From Streptomyces hiroshimensis (GTDB lineage: Bacteria; Actinomycetota; Actinomycetes; Streptomycetales; Streptomycetaceae), in contig NZ_BMUT01000009.1 in the NCBI RefSeq assembly GCF_014650335.1, forward strand, positions 130,889 through 194,888: 64,000 bases of DNA, in the 5' to 3' direction. The position numbers and the translations under genes were made by a program. The stretch's first letter is position 1; the number at the start of each line of letters is the position of its first letter. The notes beneath the pieces were generated by a model. It was not told where the DNA came from. It ran no database searches and saw only the letters and a program-made list of their open reading frames with translations. Of this stretch, positions 1-8,040 are shown one piece after another.

Positions 1-63
1 GCGGTGCCGGGCGGCGTGGACGCGGCCGGCTGGCGGGCCGAGGAAGGCATTGAAGGGAAGTAA
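1..63 (+). CDS. 3' end of an unidentified upstream gene (partial)
   Basis: Frame 1 is open from the window edge and ends at TAA (61-63). It gives a 20-residue tail that finishes in EGIEGK. The codons have the G/C-rich third positions of a real gene, and the stop comes well before the next gene. Too little is visible to name the protein, and the frame could be chance. Confidence 0.45.
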   Translation, partial: AVPGGVDAAGWRAEEGIEGK

Positions 64-182
64 TCGGATTGTCCGTCCGGCTCTGTGGACGACGGTCGGC
101 GCAGGACCGGGTGCGGACGTAGGGTCAGGGAGAGATTGGCGGGCGCCGGGAGACGGCGCGACACCCGGAAGGCACTGGCACC

Positions 183-1313
183 GTGACTGCGAACACCGCA
201 CCGGACCTGCTCGACCTCGCGCCGCTGGGCGCCGGACAGTTCGCGCGCATCGAGGACAAGATCGCGTCCCTGATGCGCACGCGCGAGACCGTCGTCACGA
301 TGCAGGGCGAGGCGCTGCTGCCGCTGGAGGCCGCGATCCGCTCGGCCGTCCGGCCCGGCAGCACCGCGCTCAACATCATCACCGGCCCGTACGGCGAGAC
401 GTTCGGCGGCTGGCTGCGCTCCTGCGGTGCCGAGGTGGTCACCGTCTCCGCGCCGTTCAGCGGCGCCGTCGGGGCCGATCAGGTCGCCGAGGCCCTGCGG
501 GCGAATCCCGCGATCGACTTCGTCAGCCTGGTCCACGCCGAAGCGGCCACGGGCAACACCAACCCCGTGGCCGAGATCGGCGAGGTCGTGCGTGCGCACG
601 GTGCGCTGCTGATGCTGGACGCGGTCGCGTCCGTCGCCGCCGAGCCGCTCCTCACCGACGAGTGGGGCGTCGACCTGTGCGTCATCGGCGGGCAGAAGGC
701 GATGGCCGGTCCCGCCGGCGTCTCCGTCGTCTCGGTCAGCGCCCGTGCCTGGGAGCGCATCGCCGCCAACGAGCAGGCGCCGCGCCGTTCGTACCTCTCC
801 CTGCTGGACTGGAAGGAGCGCTGGATCGACGGCGGCCGCACGGCGCTCCCCCACGCCCCCGCCCAGCTGGAGATGCTGGCCCTGGAGCAGGCCGTCGACC
901 GCATCGAGGAGGACGGCCTGGAGGCCGTCATGGCCCGCCACCGCGCTGCCGCTGCCGCCACGCGCGCAGGGGCCCGGGCCCTGGGCGGCGGCCTGTCCCC
1001 GTACGTCGTCCGCGACGAGGACGCGGCCCCCGTCGCGACCACCCTGCGCGCCCCCGGCGGCAAGGACGCCCGCGATGTGGTGGCGGCCGCCCTGGCCGCC
1101 GATGCCTCGGTGCCCGTGCAGGCTGCGGCGGGTCCGCTCGCCAAGGAGATGATCCGCGTCAACCACTACGGCCTCGATGCGGACCGCGAAGTCGTCCTGG
1201 CCTCGCTCTCGGCGCTCGGCGAGGGGCTGCGCGCACTCGGCCTGCCGGTTGCGGACGAGGCGGATGCTCTGGAGGCGGCGGGCAAGGCGTGGGATGCGGT
1301 GATCCCGGGCTGA
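183..1313 (+). CDS. Class V PLP-dependent aminotransferase (alanine-glyoxylate / phosphoserine type)
   Basis: 376-residue cytosolic enzyme of the class V aminotransferase fold. It probably moves an amino group between a small amino acid and a 2-oxo acid. The PLP lysine is K172 in a GGQKAMAGPAG context, and the aspartate that holds the cofactor ring nitrogen is D146 (LMLDAVAS). Length fits the alanine-glyoxylate/serine-pyruvate group. The GTG at 183 is chosen because it opens the conserved N-terminus; a longer frame starting at 50 has a shadow composition. A strong hairpin plus T-run follows the stop, so the gene ends its own transcript. The exact substrate cannot be read from sequence. Confidence 0.88.
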   Translation: MTANTAPDLLDLAPLGAGQFARIEDKIASLMRTRETVVTMQGEALLPLEAAIRSAVRPGSTALNIITGPYGETFGGWLRSCGAEVVTVSAPFSGAVGADQVAEALRANPAIDFVSLVHAEAATGNTNPVAEIGEVVRAHGALLMLDAVASVAAEPLLTDEWGVDLCVIGGQKAMAGPAGVSVVSVSARAWERIAANEQAPRRSYLSLLDWKERWIDGGRTALPHAPAQLEMLALEQAVDRIEEDGLEAVMARHRAAAAATRAGARALGGGLSPYVVRDEDAAPVATTLRAPGGKDARDVVAAALAADASVPVQAAAGPLAKEMIRVNHYGLDADREVVLASLSALGEGLRALGLPVADEADALEAAGKAWDAVIPG

Positions 1314-1337
1314 CCCCCGGCTCTTAGGCGTGCCCCA

Positions 1338-1379
1338 GGGCCGCCGCCGGTGCTGTACGCACCGGCGGCGGCCCTTTTT
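1338..1379 (+). terminator. Rho-independent terminator after the aminotransferase gene
   Basis: A perfect 16-bp G/C-rich stem (1338-1353 with 1359-1374), a 5-nt loop, then TTTTT. It starts 24 bp after the stop. It is the most classical intrinsic terminator in the window. Confidence 0.93.
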
Positions 1380-1547
1380 CTTGCGCTCCTTACCTCGCGC
1401 CCCTTCCTCGCGCTCCTTCCTCCGTCTTTTCCTCCCCCCTTATTTGGATTTGCACCGATATGGCGTGTCGCGCCCCTCGTTCACAGGCCCGGATAAAATC
1501 GGAACCGGCAACCCGTTTCGATTCCTGGCCCCCGGAGGCGTACCCGC

Positions 1548-2294
1548 ATGGCAGAGCGCAGACTCTCTTCGCTGCCTTCGCAGGCCTCCGCATCCTTGCG
1601 CTCGGACGCCCGGCGCAACCGTGCGCTGGTTCTCCAGGCAGCCCGATCCGCCTTTGAGGAAGCCGGGTTGGGGGCGCCGCTCGGTGAGATCGCGCGCCGC
1701 GCAGGCGTCGGTACGGGCACGGTCTACCGTCATTTCCCTTCCAAGGAAGCCCTGTTCAGGGCGGCGGTCAGCGACAGGATCGTGCTTTTCACGGACACTG
1801 CACGGGAGTTGGCGCATGCCGATGACCCCGGCGCGGTCTTCTATCGCTACCTTTCGGCGGTCATACGCCTGACCGTGCGGAACAAGGCGCTGTGCGAGGC
1901 CCTGGAGGGTCGTTTCGAGGCCTCTCCCGGCGTCGAGGAGGCGTTCCGGGAAGCCCTCGCCGTTCTGCTGCAGCGGGCCCAACAGGCCGACGCCGTACGG
2001 AAGGACGTGACCATCGACGACCTGATGGCCCTGCTCATGGGCTGTCTGTCGATGGAGCAGCGGCGCGGCCCGGGCGTGGCGCAGGGGAGGATGACGGCCC
2101 TGGCGTGCGACAGTCTCCGTCCGGGCCGCCGCGTAACGAAACTGCCCGCGAATCCGCCCGCCGGGCGTAACGAAACGCAGTGCGGGGTGTGCGGAGGCGT
2201 GGTGGCTCCCGCGCGTACGGGCCGACCGGCCCGGTACTGCGGCGCGGCCTGTCGGCAGAAGGCGCACCGGGAGCGGGCCAGGGCACGCGCGTAG
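1548..2294 (+). CDS. TetR-family regulator with C-terminal zinc-ribbon-like tail
   Basis: 248 residues. The N-terminal TetR helix-turn-helix lies at about residues 22-68 (recognition segment around GVGTGTVYRHFPSKEALF). It is followed by a helical effector domain to about residue 170. Unusually, the last 37 residues hold four cysteines, C212-x2-C215 and C231-x3-C235, followed by a basic stretch (RQKAHRERAR). This looks like a small zinc ribbon of the kind seen as stand-alone Streptomyces DNA-binding modules. The start ATG has GGAGG ahead of it. No divergent partner is present, so the target and ligand are unknown. Confidence 0.88.
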   Translation: MAERRLSSLPSQASASLRSDARRNRALVLQAARSAFEEAGLGAPLGEIARRAGVGTGTVYRHFPSKEALFRAAVSDRIVLFTDTARELAHADDPGAVFYRYLSAVIRLTVRNKALCEALEGRFEASPGVEEAFREALAVLLQRAQQADAVRKDVTIDDLMALLMGCLSMEQRRGPGVAQGRMTALACDSLRPGRRVTKLPANPPAGRNETQCGVCGGVVAPARTGRPARYCGAACRQKAHRERARARA

Positions 2295-2295
2295 G

Positions 2296-2322
2296 CCCCC
2301 GGCCCCTCAGGGCGGCCGGGGG
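2296..2322. terminator. Hairpin between convergent TetR and MarR genes
   Basis: CCCCCGGCC at 2296-2304 pairs perfectly with GGCCGGGGG at 2314-2322, directly after the TetR stop. It could stop transcripts from both convergent genes. There is no T-run, which is usual in high-GC actinomycetes. Confidence 0.6.
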
Positions 2323-2369
2323 TCTGTGGGTCTGTGGGCCTGGGGGCCTGTGGATCAGAGCCGGCGCTG

Positions 2370-2831
2370 TTACGAAACGGGAGCCAGCGACTCCACGGCC
2401 GTGACGAGCGGGGCCAGCTCCTCGCGCTTGGAGGCCTCCCGGAGGGCCTCGCGCAGCGCGGTGTCGTTCGTCGGCCGGGCCTCTGCGAGGAGGGCGAGGC
2501 CCGCCTCCGTGACGTCGGTGTAGATGCCCCGGCGGTCGGTGAGGCAGAGGTAGCGGGTCAGCAGGCCCCGGTCCTCCAGGCGGTTGACCAGGCGCGTCGT
2601 CGCGCTCTGGCTGAGCACGACGGCCTCGGCGACCTCGTTCATGCGCAGGTGGCCGCCCTCGCCGTTGTGCTGCCGGCTGAGCACGTCGAGCACGGAGAAC
2701 TCGCGCACGCTCAGGCCGTGCGCCGCCTGCAGCGCCCGCTCGATGTGCGCCTCGATCCGGCCGTGCAGGGCGGACAGCGCGCACCAGCCCTGTGCCAGGC
2801 CGAGCAGAGCGGGGTCCGGGGTGCGGGACAT
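2370..2831 (-). CDS. MarR-family transcriptional regulator
   Basis: 153-residue winged-helix MarR repressor. The core reads as dimerisation helices, then HTH (AEAVVLSQSATTRLVNRLEDRGLL region, about residues 70-95), then a wing with DRRGIYTDVTEAG at about 102-114. It is transcribed away from the MFS gene at 3025, the standard layout of a MarR repressor controlling a drug-type exporter and itself. TTGCA/TGCAA elements lie in the 193-bp gap. The ligand is unknown. Confidence 0.92.
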   Translation of the reverse strand: MSRTPDPALLGLAQGWCALSALHGRIEAHIERALQAAHGLSVREFSVLDVLSRQHNGEGGHLRMNEVAEAVVLSQSATTRLVNRLEDRGLLTRYLCLTDRRGIYTDVTEAGLALLAEARPTNDTALREALREASKREELAPLVTAVESLAPVS

Positions 2832-2903
2832 GAGGCGCCTCCTTCTGACCGCACATGCGTGTCGTCACGGACCAGGATAGCCGTGCATCGCAATAGCCCG
2901 CGC

Positions 2904-2958
2904 TTGCAAGTATCCGCGTATGCAATTATTGTCTACGCCGGTAAGGGTCGATTGCAAT
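2904..2958. promoter_or_regulatory. Candidate MarR operator region
   Basis: The divergent gap holds TTGCA (2904-2908) and TGCAA (2921-2925) as inverted arms 12 bp apart, then a short palindrome ATTGCAAT (2951-2958). Another TGCATCGCAA lies at 2884-2893. Repeated TGCA-type half-sites between a marR gene and its neighbour suggest the operator. The exact site is inferred. Confidence 0.45.
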
Positions 2959-3024
2959 GATGCCTGGCGGACTCCTCCCGCCCCTGATCCCTCTCCCCCT
3001 CCCCTCCGTGAAGGACCCCTCGTC

Positions 3025-4245
3025 ATGCCTCTCGCACTGCTGGCGCTCGCCATCGGCGCCTTCGGTATCGGCACCACCGAATTCGTCACCTCGGGGCTGC
3101 TCCCGGAGGTCGCGGACGAGTTCGGCGTCTCCATCCCGACCGCCGGCTACCTGACGACCGGCTACGCGCTCGGCGTCGTGATCGGCGCCCCGATCCTGGC
3201 CGTCCTCGGCAGCCGGGTGCCGCGCAAGAAGATGCTCATGGCCCTGATGGGCCTGTTCGTCGCCGGCAACGCGATCTCGGCGGCCGCCCCCGTCTTCGGG
3301 GTGATGCTGGCCGGGCGGATCGTCGCCTCGTTCGCACACGGCGCGTTCTTCGGCATCGGCGCGATCGTGGCCGCCGGCCTGGTCGCCCCGCAGAAGAAGG
3401 CGGCCGCGCTCGCGATGATGTTCACGGGGCTGACGGTGGCCAACGTGGTGGGCGTGCCGATGGGCACGATGGTCGGCCAGAGCGCCGGCTGGCGCGTCAC
3501 GTTCTTCCTCATCGCCGGCCTCGGCGTGCTCGCCGTCCTCGGCATCGCCGCGCTCGTACCGCAGCAGCCCCGCCCCGAGCAGACCCGGATCAGCGGCGAG
3601 CTGGCCGCCTTCCGCAACCCCCAGGTCCTGCTCGCCATGGCGATGACGGTCCTCGGATTCGGCGGCGTCTTCACCATGACCACCTACTTCACGCCGATGA
3701 TGACCGACGCCGCGGGCTTCGCGTCCTCCTCCGTCACCTGGCTGCTCGTCCTCTTCGGCCTGGGCATGGTGGTGGGCAACCTCATCGGCGGCCGCTTCGC
3801 CGACCGCGCGCTGATGCCCATGCTGCTCACGGCCCTCGGAGGCCTCGCGATCGCCCTCGCCCTGCTGCCGGTCGCCACGCACGACAAGATCGCCACGGCG
3901 GTCGTCGTCCCGCTGATCGGAGCGCTGGGCTTCGCGACCGTCCCGCCGCTGCAGAAGCGCGTCCTCGACCAGACCGCGGACGCCCCCACCCTCGCCTCCG
4001 CCGTCAACATCGGCGCCTTCAACCTGGGCAATGCGATAGCGGCCTGGCTCGGCGGCCTCGTGATCTCCGCCGGCTTCGGCTACACGGCGCCCAACTGGGT
4101 CGGCGCGGCGATGGCCGCCTCCGCCCTCGCCCTGGCCCTCGTCTCGGCAGCACTGGAGCGGCGTACGGGCGCCCAGGGCGCAGCGGGTGCGCCGAGCGCG
4201 CGGGACGGGCGCATCGTGGCGCAGCCGGAGCGCGTCACGACGTAA
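3025..4245 (+). CDS. MFS transporter, AraJ/DHA1-type exporter
   Basis: 406-residue inner-membrane permease with about 12 hydrophobic helices. The first helix carries GAFGIGTTEF, and motif A follows helix 2 (GSRVPRKKM, residues 62-70); both are typical of DHA1 drug/sugar efflux proteins such as AraJ/Cmx. The ATG at 3025 is chosen because helix 1 starts right there; the upstream extension from 2920 is Pro-rich and overlaps the operator. It is divergent from the MarR gene. The last codons and TAA lie inside a 15-bp tandem repeat. The substrate is unknown. Confidence 0.9.
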   Translation: MPLALLALAIGAFGIGTTEFVTSGLLPEVADEFGVSIPTAGYLTTGYALGVVIGAPILAVLGSRVPRKKMLMALMGLFVAGNAISAAAPVFGVMLAGRIVASFAHGAFFGIGAIVAAGLVAPQKKAAALAMMFTGLTVANVVGVPMGTMVGQSAGWRVTFFLIAGLGVLAVLGIAALVPQQPRPEQTRISGELAAFRNPQVLLAMAMTVLGFGGVFTMTTYFTPMMTDAAGFASSSVTWLLVLFGLGMVVGNLIGGRFADRALMPMLLTALGGLAIALALLPVATHDKIATAVVVPLIGALGFATVPPLQKRVLDQTADAPTLASAVNIGAFNLGNAIAAWLGGLVISAGFGYTAPNWVGAAMAASALALALVSAALERRTGAQGAAGAPSARDGRIVAQPERVTT

Positions 4246-4306
4246 GGCGTCACGACGTAAGGCGTCACCAAGCACGGCGTCACCAAGCACGGCGTCACCA
4301 AGGGCG
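4232..4306 (+). repeat. 15-bp tandem repeat (5 units) spanning the MFS stop codon
   Basis: Units start at 4232, 4247, 4262, 4277 and 4292. The first two are identical (GCGTCACGACGTAAG). The next two share GCGTCACCAAGCACG, and the fifth is degenerate. The real TAA (4243-4245) is in unit 1, and unit 2 repeats an in-frame TAA at 4258-4260. Confidence 0.92.
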
Positions 4307-4371
4307 TCATCACCCCAAGCCCTGCCTCATCAAGCACAGCACCACAACGCACATCCAGGAGCACCCCCCCC

Positions 4372-4821
4372 ATGAGCACCACTGCCACTCCCGCCACCAG
4401 CGCCACCCCCGTCCTCCCGCTCACCACGGACGACGCCGACGCGCTCGTGGCCGCCGCCCGCCGTGCCGCGGACGAGCAGGGCGTACGGGTCGCCGTCACC
4501 GTCCTCGACGCGGGCGGCCACCTGCTGGCCTTCCGCCGGGACGACCGGGCGGTGCTGATCGCGGGGGAGACCAGCACGCGCAAGGCGTTCACCGCGCTGC
4601 AGCTGGACGCACCGACCGCCGACCTGGTCGACGCCGTCCAGCCCGGCGGCCTCTTCCACACCCTGCCGACCGCCCTCGACCGCCCGCTGCTCTTCATCGC
4701 CGGAGGCGTCCCGCTCCACCGCGACGGCAGGCTCGTCGGCGCGATCGGTGTGGGCGGCGGGGCGCCGGAGCAGGACCACGGCATCGCCCTGACCGCGATC
4801 GAGGCCGTCCTGGGCGGCTGA
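4372..4821 (+). CDS. GlcG/HbpS-like (DUF336) heme-degradation-type protein
   Basis: 149 residues of the GlcG/HbpS fold. The family core is visible: AVTVLDAGGHLLAF (about 42-55), a STRKAFTAL helix (about 66-74), GGVPLHRDGRLVGAIGVGG (about 107-125), then a final helix. HbpS of Streptomyces binds heme and senses redox stress, but many family members have no known role. No signal peptide is seen, so it is probably cytosolic. It follows the MFS gene by 126 bp, most of which is repeat DNA, so they may share a transcript. Confidence 0.85.
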   Translation: MSTTATPATSATPVLPLTTDDADALVAAARRAADEQGVRVAVTVLDAGGHLLAFRRDDRAVLIAGETSTRKAFTALQLDAPTADLVDAVQPGGLFHTLPTALDRPLLFIAGGVPLHRDGRLVGAIGVGGGAPEQDHGIALTAIEAVLGG

Positions 4822-4850
4822 CTCCGCGGACCCGCATACTCTCGGGCAGC

Positions 4851-5483
4851 GTGAGCAGACTGCATTTGTTTGATATGGACGGGACCCTGATGCACGGGTC
4901 CGCGGCGGCGATCGAGATATCCCGGCAGCTCGGGGTCGAGCGGGAGATCGCCGAGCTGGAACGGGCATTCGCGGCCCGCGAACTTCAGCCGCCGCGCTTC
5001 GCCGAACTCGCCTGCGCGCTGTGGCGGGAACTCACCGAGGAACAGATCGCCGCGGCTTTCGACGGCGCCCCCTGGATGGCCGGAATACGTGAGGTCTGGG
5101 CGGAGATCCGCGCCCGCGGCGAGCGCTGCGCCGTGATCTCACTCTCCCCGGGTTTCTTTGTGGAACGCCTGCTGACCTGGGGTGCCGACGCCGCCCATGG
5201 ATCGCGCTGGCCCGCGGTGCCCTTCCGGGATCCGGTGGACCCGGCGGGCATCCTCGACGCCGGGTCGAAGGTGCGGATCGCGGACGAGCTGTGCGCGGAA
5301 TTCGGCCTGACTCGTGCCGACTGCGTGGCCTACGGGGACTCGATGTCGGACGCACTGCTCTTCTCCGTGGTCCCGGTCTCCGTGGCGGTGAACGCCGATC
5401 ACCACGTACGGGATATCGCCGTGCACTCCTATGCGGGCCGCGACCTCAGGGAGGCGTACGAACTCGTCGGCTCCGCTCGTTAG
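4851..5483 (+). CDS. HAD-family phosphatase (SerB-like)
   Basis: 210-residue HAD hydrolase. Motif I is FDMDGT (D8, D10), motif II is ISLSPGF (S97/S99), motif III is K140, and motif IV is GDSMSD (D163, D167). The order and the helical cap between motifs I and II match the SerB/HAD-IB class, so a small phosphomonoester such as phosphoserine is plausible but unproven. The GTG start has no Shine-Dalgarno. A TACTCT -10-like hexamer (4837-4842) ends 8 nt before it, so the gene may be leaderless. Confidence 0.87.
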   Translation: MSRLHLFDMDGTLMHGSAAAIEISRQLGVEREIAELERAFAARELQPPRFAELACALWRELTEEQIAAAFDGAPWMAGIREVWAEIRARGERCAVISLSPGFFVERLLTWGADAAHGSRWPAVPFRDPVDPAGILDAGSKVRIADELCAEFGLTRADCVAYGDSMSDALLFSVVPVSVAVNADHHVRDIAVHSYAGRDLREAYELVGSAR

Positions 5484-5797
5484 CCGGTAGTTCGCAGCCG
5501 ATTCCGTAACAGTGAAGTCCGCACGTGGAAAGAGAGGTTGTATCGCTCGCGATGCCCGGTATGGTCAACGCCCGTTGGCTGGGGGCTGCTTGACCCACCG
5601 GTGTGGGTGAATCGGCTCAGCCTAGCCTCAACCGGGTCCCCGTCACCGGGACTTCCCGTGATTTGCGCGAGGCGGCGCAGAAGGTGGCATGCTGCGCAGC
5701 CTGGAACAGCGATCCATGAGCAGAGCGGGGAATTGCGAACACTTTCCGGCTTGAACGGAAGTGCGAGGACGGACCGAGAGATGTTCGAGGCGAGACG
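5484..5797 (+). other. 314-bp non-coding leader before the flavohaemoglobin-like gene
   Basis: No convincing gene on either strand. An 87-codon frame at 5538-5801 has shadow composition and overlaps the next start. The region is less GC-rich than coding DNA and probably holds the promoter of the gene at 5798, whose RBS is GAGGCGAG. I cannot assign a -35/-10 pair or a regulator site with confidence. Confidence 0.5.
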
Positions 5798-7426
5798 ATG
5801 AAGGACGCTCCGACCAGGTCGGCCGACGGCGGCGCGCACGGCAGAGGGAGTGACCGGGGCTGGTTCACCCCGACGCAGCCACCGGACGGAGACAGGGCCC
5901 GCGGCGGGCACGACAGGCCACCGGAGGGCGGCACGGAGGCGGAGGCCGTACGGCAGGCACCCCGGCCGGGCAAGTGGGTGGCGGTGCGGTCGGCGGAGCA
6001 GCCGAAGCCCCGGACGCAGCCTCAGCCACCACCCCGGCCGCACGGGTACGAAGAGCCGCATGGGTACGAAGAGCCGCACGGACGCGAACAATCACGCGGG
6101 TACGAACAACCACGCGGGTACGAACAGCCGCACGCGTACGAACACCAGCGCCCGGCCGAACCGCCGCCCGACAGGGGATTCCGCCCCGCGTGGGAGCCCG
6201 CGCCCACCCCGGTCCCCCCTCCCTCGCCCCCTTCCCCTCTCCCTCCCCCCGCCCCCACCCCTCCGGCCCCCGCCGCCCCCGCGCCCGCAGCGGCGCAGTC
6301 GCCCGACACGCTGCTGATCCGCCGCACCATGGCCGAGATCGAGCCCGTGGCCGACAAGGCGACCTCGTACTTCTACGCGCTGCTGTTCATACAGCACCCC
6401 GGTCTGCGCGCCCTCTTCCCCGTGGCCATGGACACCCAGCGCGACCGGCTCTTCCGGGCGCTGCTGACCGCCGCCCAGCACGCGGACGACTCCGCCGCAC
6501 TCACCTCCTACCTCTCCCGCCTGGGCCGCGGGCACCGGAAGTACGGCACCCTGCCCGAGCACTACCCCGCGGTCGGCGAGTGCCTGATCGCCGCCCTCAG
6601 CCGCTATGCGCCGGCCTGCTGGAACGAGGCCACCGAGGCCGCCTGGGTCCGGGTCTACACGGCGATCTCCCAGATCATGATCGACGCCGCCGCCGAGGAC
6701 GAACGGCAGTCGCCCGCCTGGTGGCAGGCCGAGATCGTCGGCCACGAGCTGCGCACCCCGGACGTCGCCGTCGTGACCGTACGGCCCGACCAGCCCTACC
6801 CCTTCGTCGCAGGCCAGTACACCAACCTGGAAACCCCCTGGTGGCCGCGTGTGTGGCGGCCCTACTCCTTCTCCGCCGCGCCCCGCCCGGACGGGCTGCT
6901 CTCCTTCCACGTCAAAGCCGTGCCCGCCGGCTGGGTGTCAGGAGCACTCGTCCACCGCGCCCGCCCGGGCGATGTCCTCCGGCTCGGTCCCCCCACCGGT
7001 TCCATGATTGTGGACCACAGCACTGACAACGGCCTGTTGTGCCTGGGCGGCGGTACCGGCATCGCGCCGATCAAGGCGCTGGTCGAGGATGTCGCCGAGC
7101 ACGGCCGGTGCCGCCCGGTCGAGGTCTTCTACGGTGCGCGCCACGCCGACGACCTCTACGACATCGACACCATGCTGCAGCTGCAGCGGGCGCACAACTG
7201 GCTCTCGGTCCGGCCGGTCGTCTCCGACGGCCCCACCCGCGGCCTGAGCGGGCAACTGCCCACCATCGTCCGCCAGTACGGCCCCTGGCCCGCGTACGAC
7301 GCCTACCTCTCCGGGCCGCCCGGAATGATCCGCAGCAGCGTGGACACCTTGAAGGGCATCGGCATCCCGTCCCACCGCATACGGCACGACGCGATCGACG
7401 GCCTCATGGCGACCATGCCGGGCTGA
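5798..7426 (+). CDS. Flavohaemoglobin-like globin-reductase with long repeat/Pro-rich N-terminus
   Basis: 542 residues in three parts. Residues 1-167 are disordered: polar, then six HGYEEP/RGYEQP-like hexapeptides (82-117), then Pro/Ala-rich. Residues about 168-300 are a globin; H246 in GHRKYG, six residues before PEHYP, fits the proximal heme ligand. Residues about 305-540 are a ferredoxin-reductase-type FAD/NAD module with RPYSFS (354-359) and GGGTGIAP (417-424). Such enzymes use NAD(P)H to turn NO and O2 into nitrate, or act as heme reductases. Classical flavohaemoglobins lack the long N-terminus. The stop lies in a 10-bp direct repeat. Confidence 0.88.
   Translation: MKDAPTRSADGGAHGRGSDRGWFTPTQPPDGDRARGGHDRPPEGGTEAEAVRQAPRPGKWVAVRSAEQPKPRTQPQPPPRPHGYEEPHGYEEPHGREQSRGYEQPRGYEQPHAYEHQRPAEPPPDRGFRPAWEPAPTPVPPPSPPSPLPPPAPTPPAPAAPAPAAAQSPDTLLIRRTMAEIEPVADKATSYFYALLFIQHPGLRALFPVAMDTQRDRLFRALLTAAQHADDSAALTSYLSRLGRGHRKYGTLPEHYPAVGECLIAALSRYAPACWNEATEAAWVRVYTAISQIMIDAAAEDERQSPAWWQAEIVGHELRTPDVAVVTVRPDQPYPFVAGQYTNLETPWWPRVWRPYSFSAAPRPDGLLSFHVKAVPAGWVSGALVHRARPGDVLRLGPPTGSMIVDHSTDNGLLCLGGGTGIAPIKALVEDVAEHGRCRPVEVFYGARHADDLYDIDTMLQLQRAHNWLSVRPVVSDGPTRGLSGQLPTIVRQYGPWPAYDAYLSGPPGMIRSSVDTLKGIGIPSHRIRHDAIDGLMATMPG
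6041..6148 (+). repeat. 18-bp in-frame tandem repeat coding GYEQP-type hexapeptides
   Basis: Six 18-bp units begin at 6041, 6059, 6077, 6095, 6113 and 6131. They encode HGYEEP twice, HGREQS, RGYEQP twice and HAYEHQ. The period is two codon triplets of three, so copy number can change without a frameshift. The units lie in the disordered N-terminus of the flavohaemoglobin-like protein. Confidence 0.92.
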
Positions 7427-7443
7427 TCCGGGCTGATCCGGGC
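7418..7443 (+). repeat. 10-bp direct repeat over the stop of the flavohaemoglobin gene
   Basis: CCGGGCTGAT is repeated at 7418 and 7428, with a partial third copy to 7443. The real TGA (7424-7426) is in the first copy and a second TGA (out of frame) is in the next. Confidence 0.85.
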
Positions 7444-7457
7444 GGTCGCCCGGCGCG

Positions 7458-7973
7458 TCACCCCAGGTCGTCCGCCAGCAGCGCTCGTACGCCCTCGATG
7501 TTCGCGTCGAGGTAGGCGCGCAGCGACGGGGGCACCAGCTCCACCGAGGCGATCCCCTCCCGCGTGAACGGGATCCGCACCACCTCGTACGTCCCGCGCG
7601 GCTCGTCCACCTCGGGGCCGTGGCGCTGCGAGAGGTCCATGGAGGCGAGCCGGCAGACGAAGAAGTGCTGCACCTTCACGCCGTGGGCGGCGTGGTGGAG
7701 CGAGTGGGAGACGGTGTCGACGAAGGCGGGGACGACGTCGACGACCTTGGCGCCGAGCTCCTCGTCGACCTCGCGGTGGAGCGCGGCGACCACCGTGCTG
7801 TCCTCCGGCTCCATGCCGCCGCCGGGGGTGATCCAGTACGGCGCCTCGCCGGGCTTGGTGCGCTTGATCAGGACCATCTCGAAGGCGGCGTGGGGGCCGG
7901 GGTCGCCCCCGCTGTCGAGCAGGATGGCGCGAGCGGTGCGCTTGACCACTGGACGTTCGGTCATAGGGGACAT
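7458..7973 (-). CDS. Nudix hydrolase-family protein with altered Nudix box
   Basis: 171 residues with a Nudix fold. The box begins at G53 and has REVDEELGA (67-75), giving the catalytic R67, E68, E71 and E72. The Glu expected seven residues before R (GX5E) is S59 here, a deviation that could lower or change activity. The substrate is probably a nucleoside diphosphate derivative, but cannot be named. It is convergent with the flavohaemoglobin gene. A second ATG at 7964 (MTERP) is an equally possible start. Confidence 0.85.
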   Translation of the reverse strand: MSPMTERPVVKRTARAILLDSGGDPGPHAAFEMVLIKRTKPGEAPYWITPGGGMEPEDSTVVAALHREVDEELGAKVVDVVPAFVDTVSHSLHHAAHGVKVQHFFVCRLASMDLSQRHGPEVDEPRGTYEVVRIPFTREGIASVELVPPSLRAYLDANIEGVRALLADDLG

Positions 7974-8040
7974 CTGCCGCGTGGGGCGGTCGGTGAAACC
8001 CCTGGCGGCACCCCTTTCTCTCTCCTTTCTCTCTCCTTTC

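Noticed and set aside
5538..5801. 87-codon frame upstream of the flavohaemoglobin-like gene
   Set aside because: No ribosome site, Arg-rich shadow-like composition, and it overlaps the next start by 4 bp only by chance of frame.
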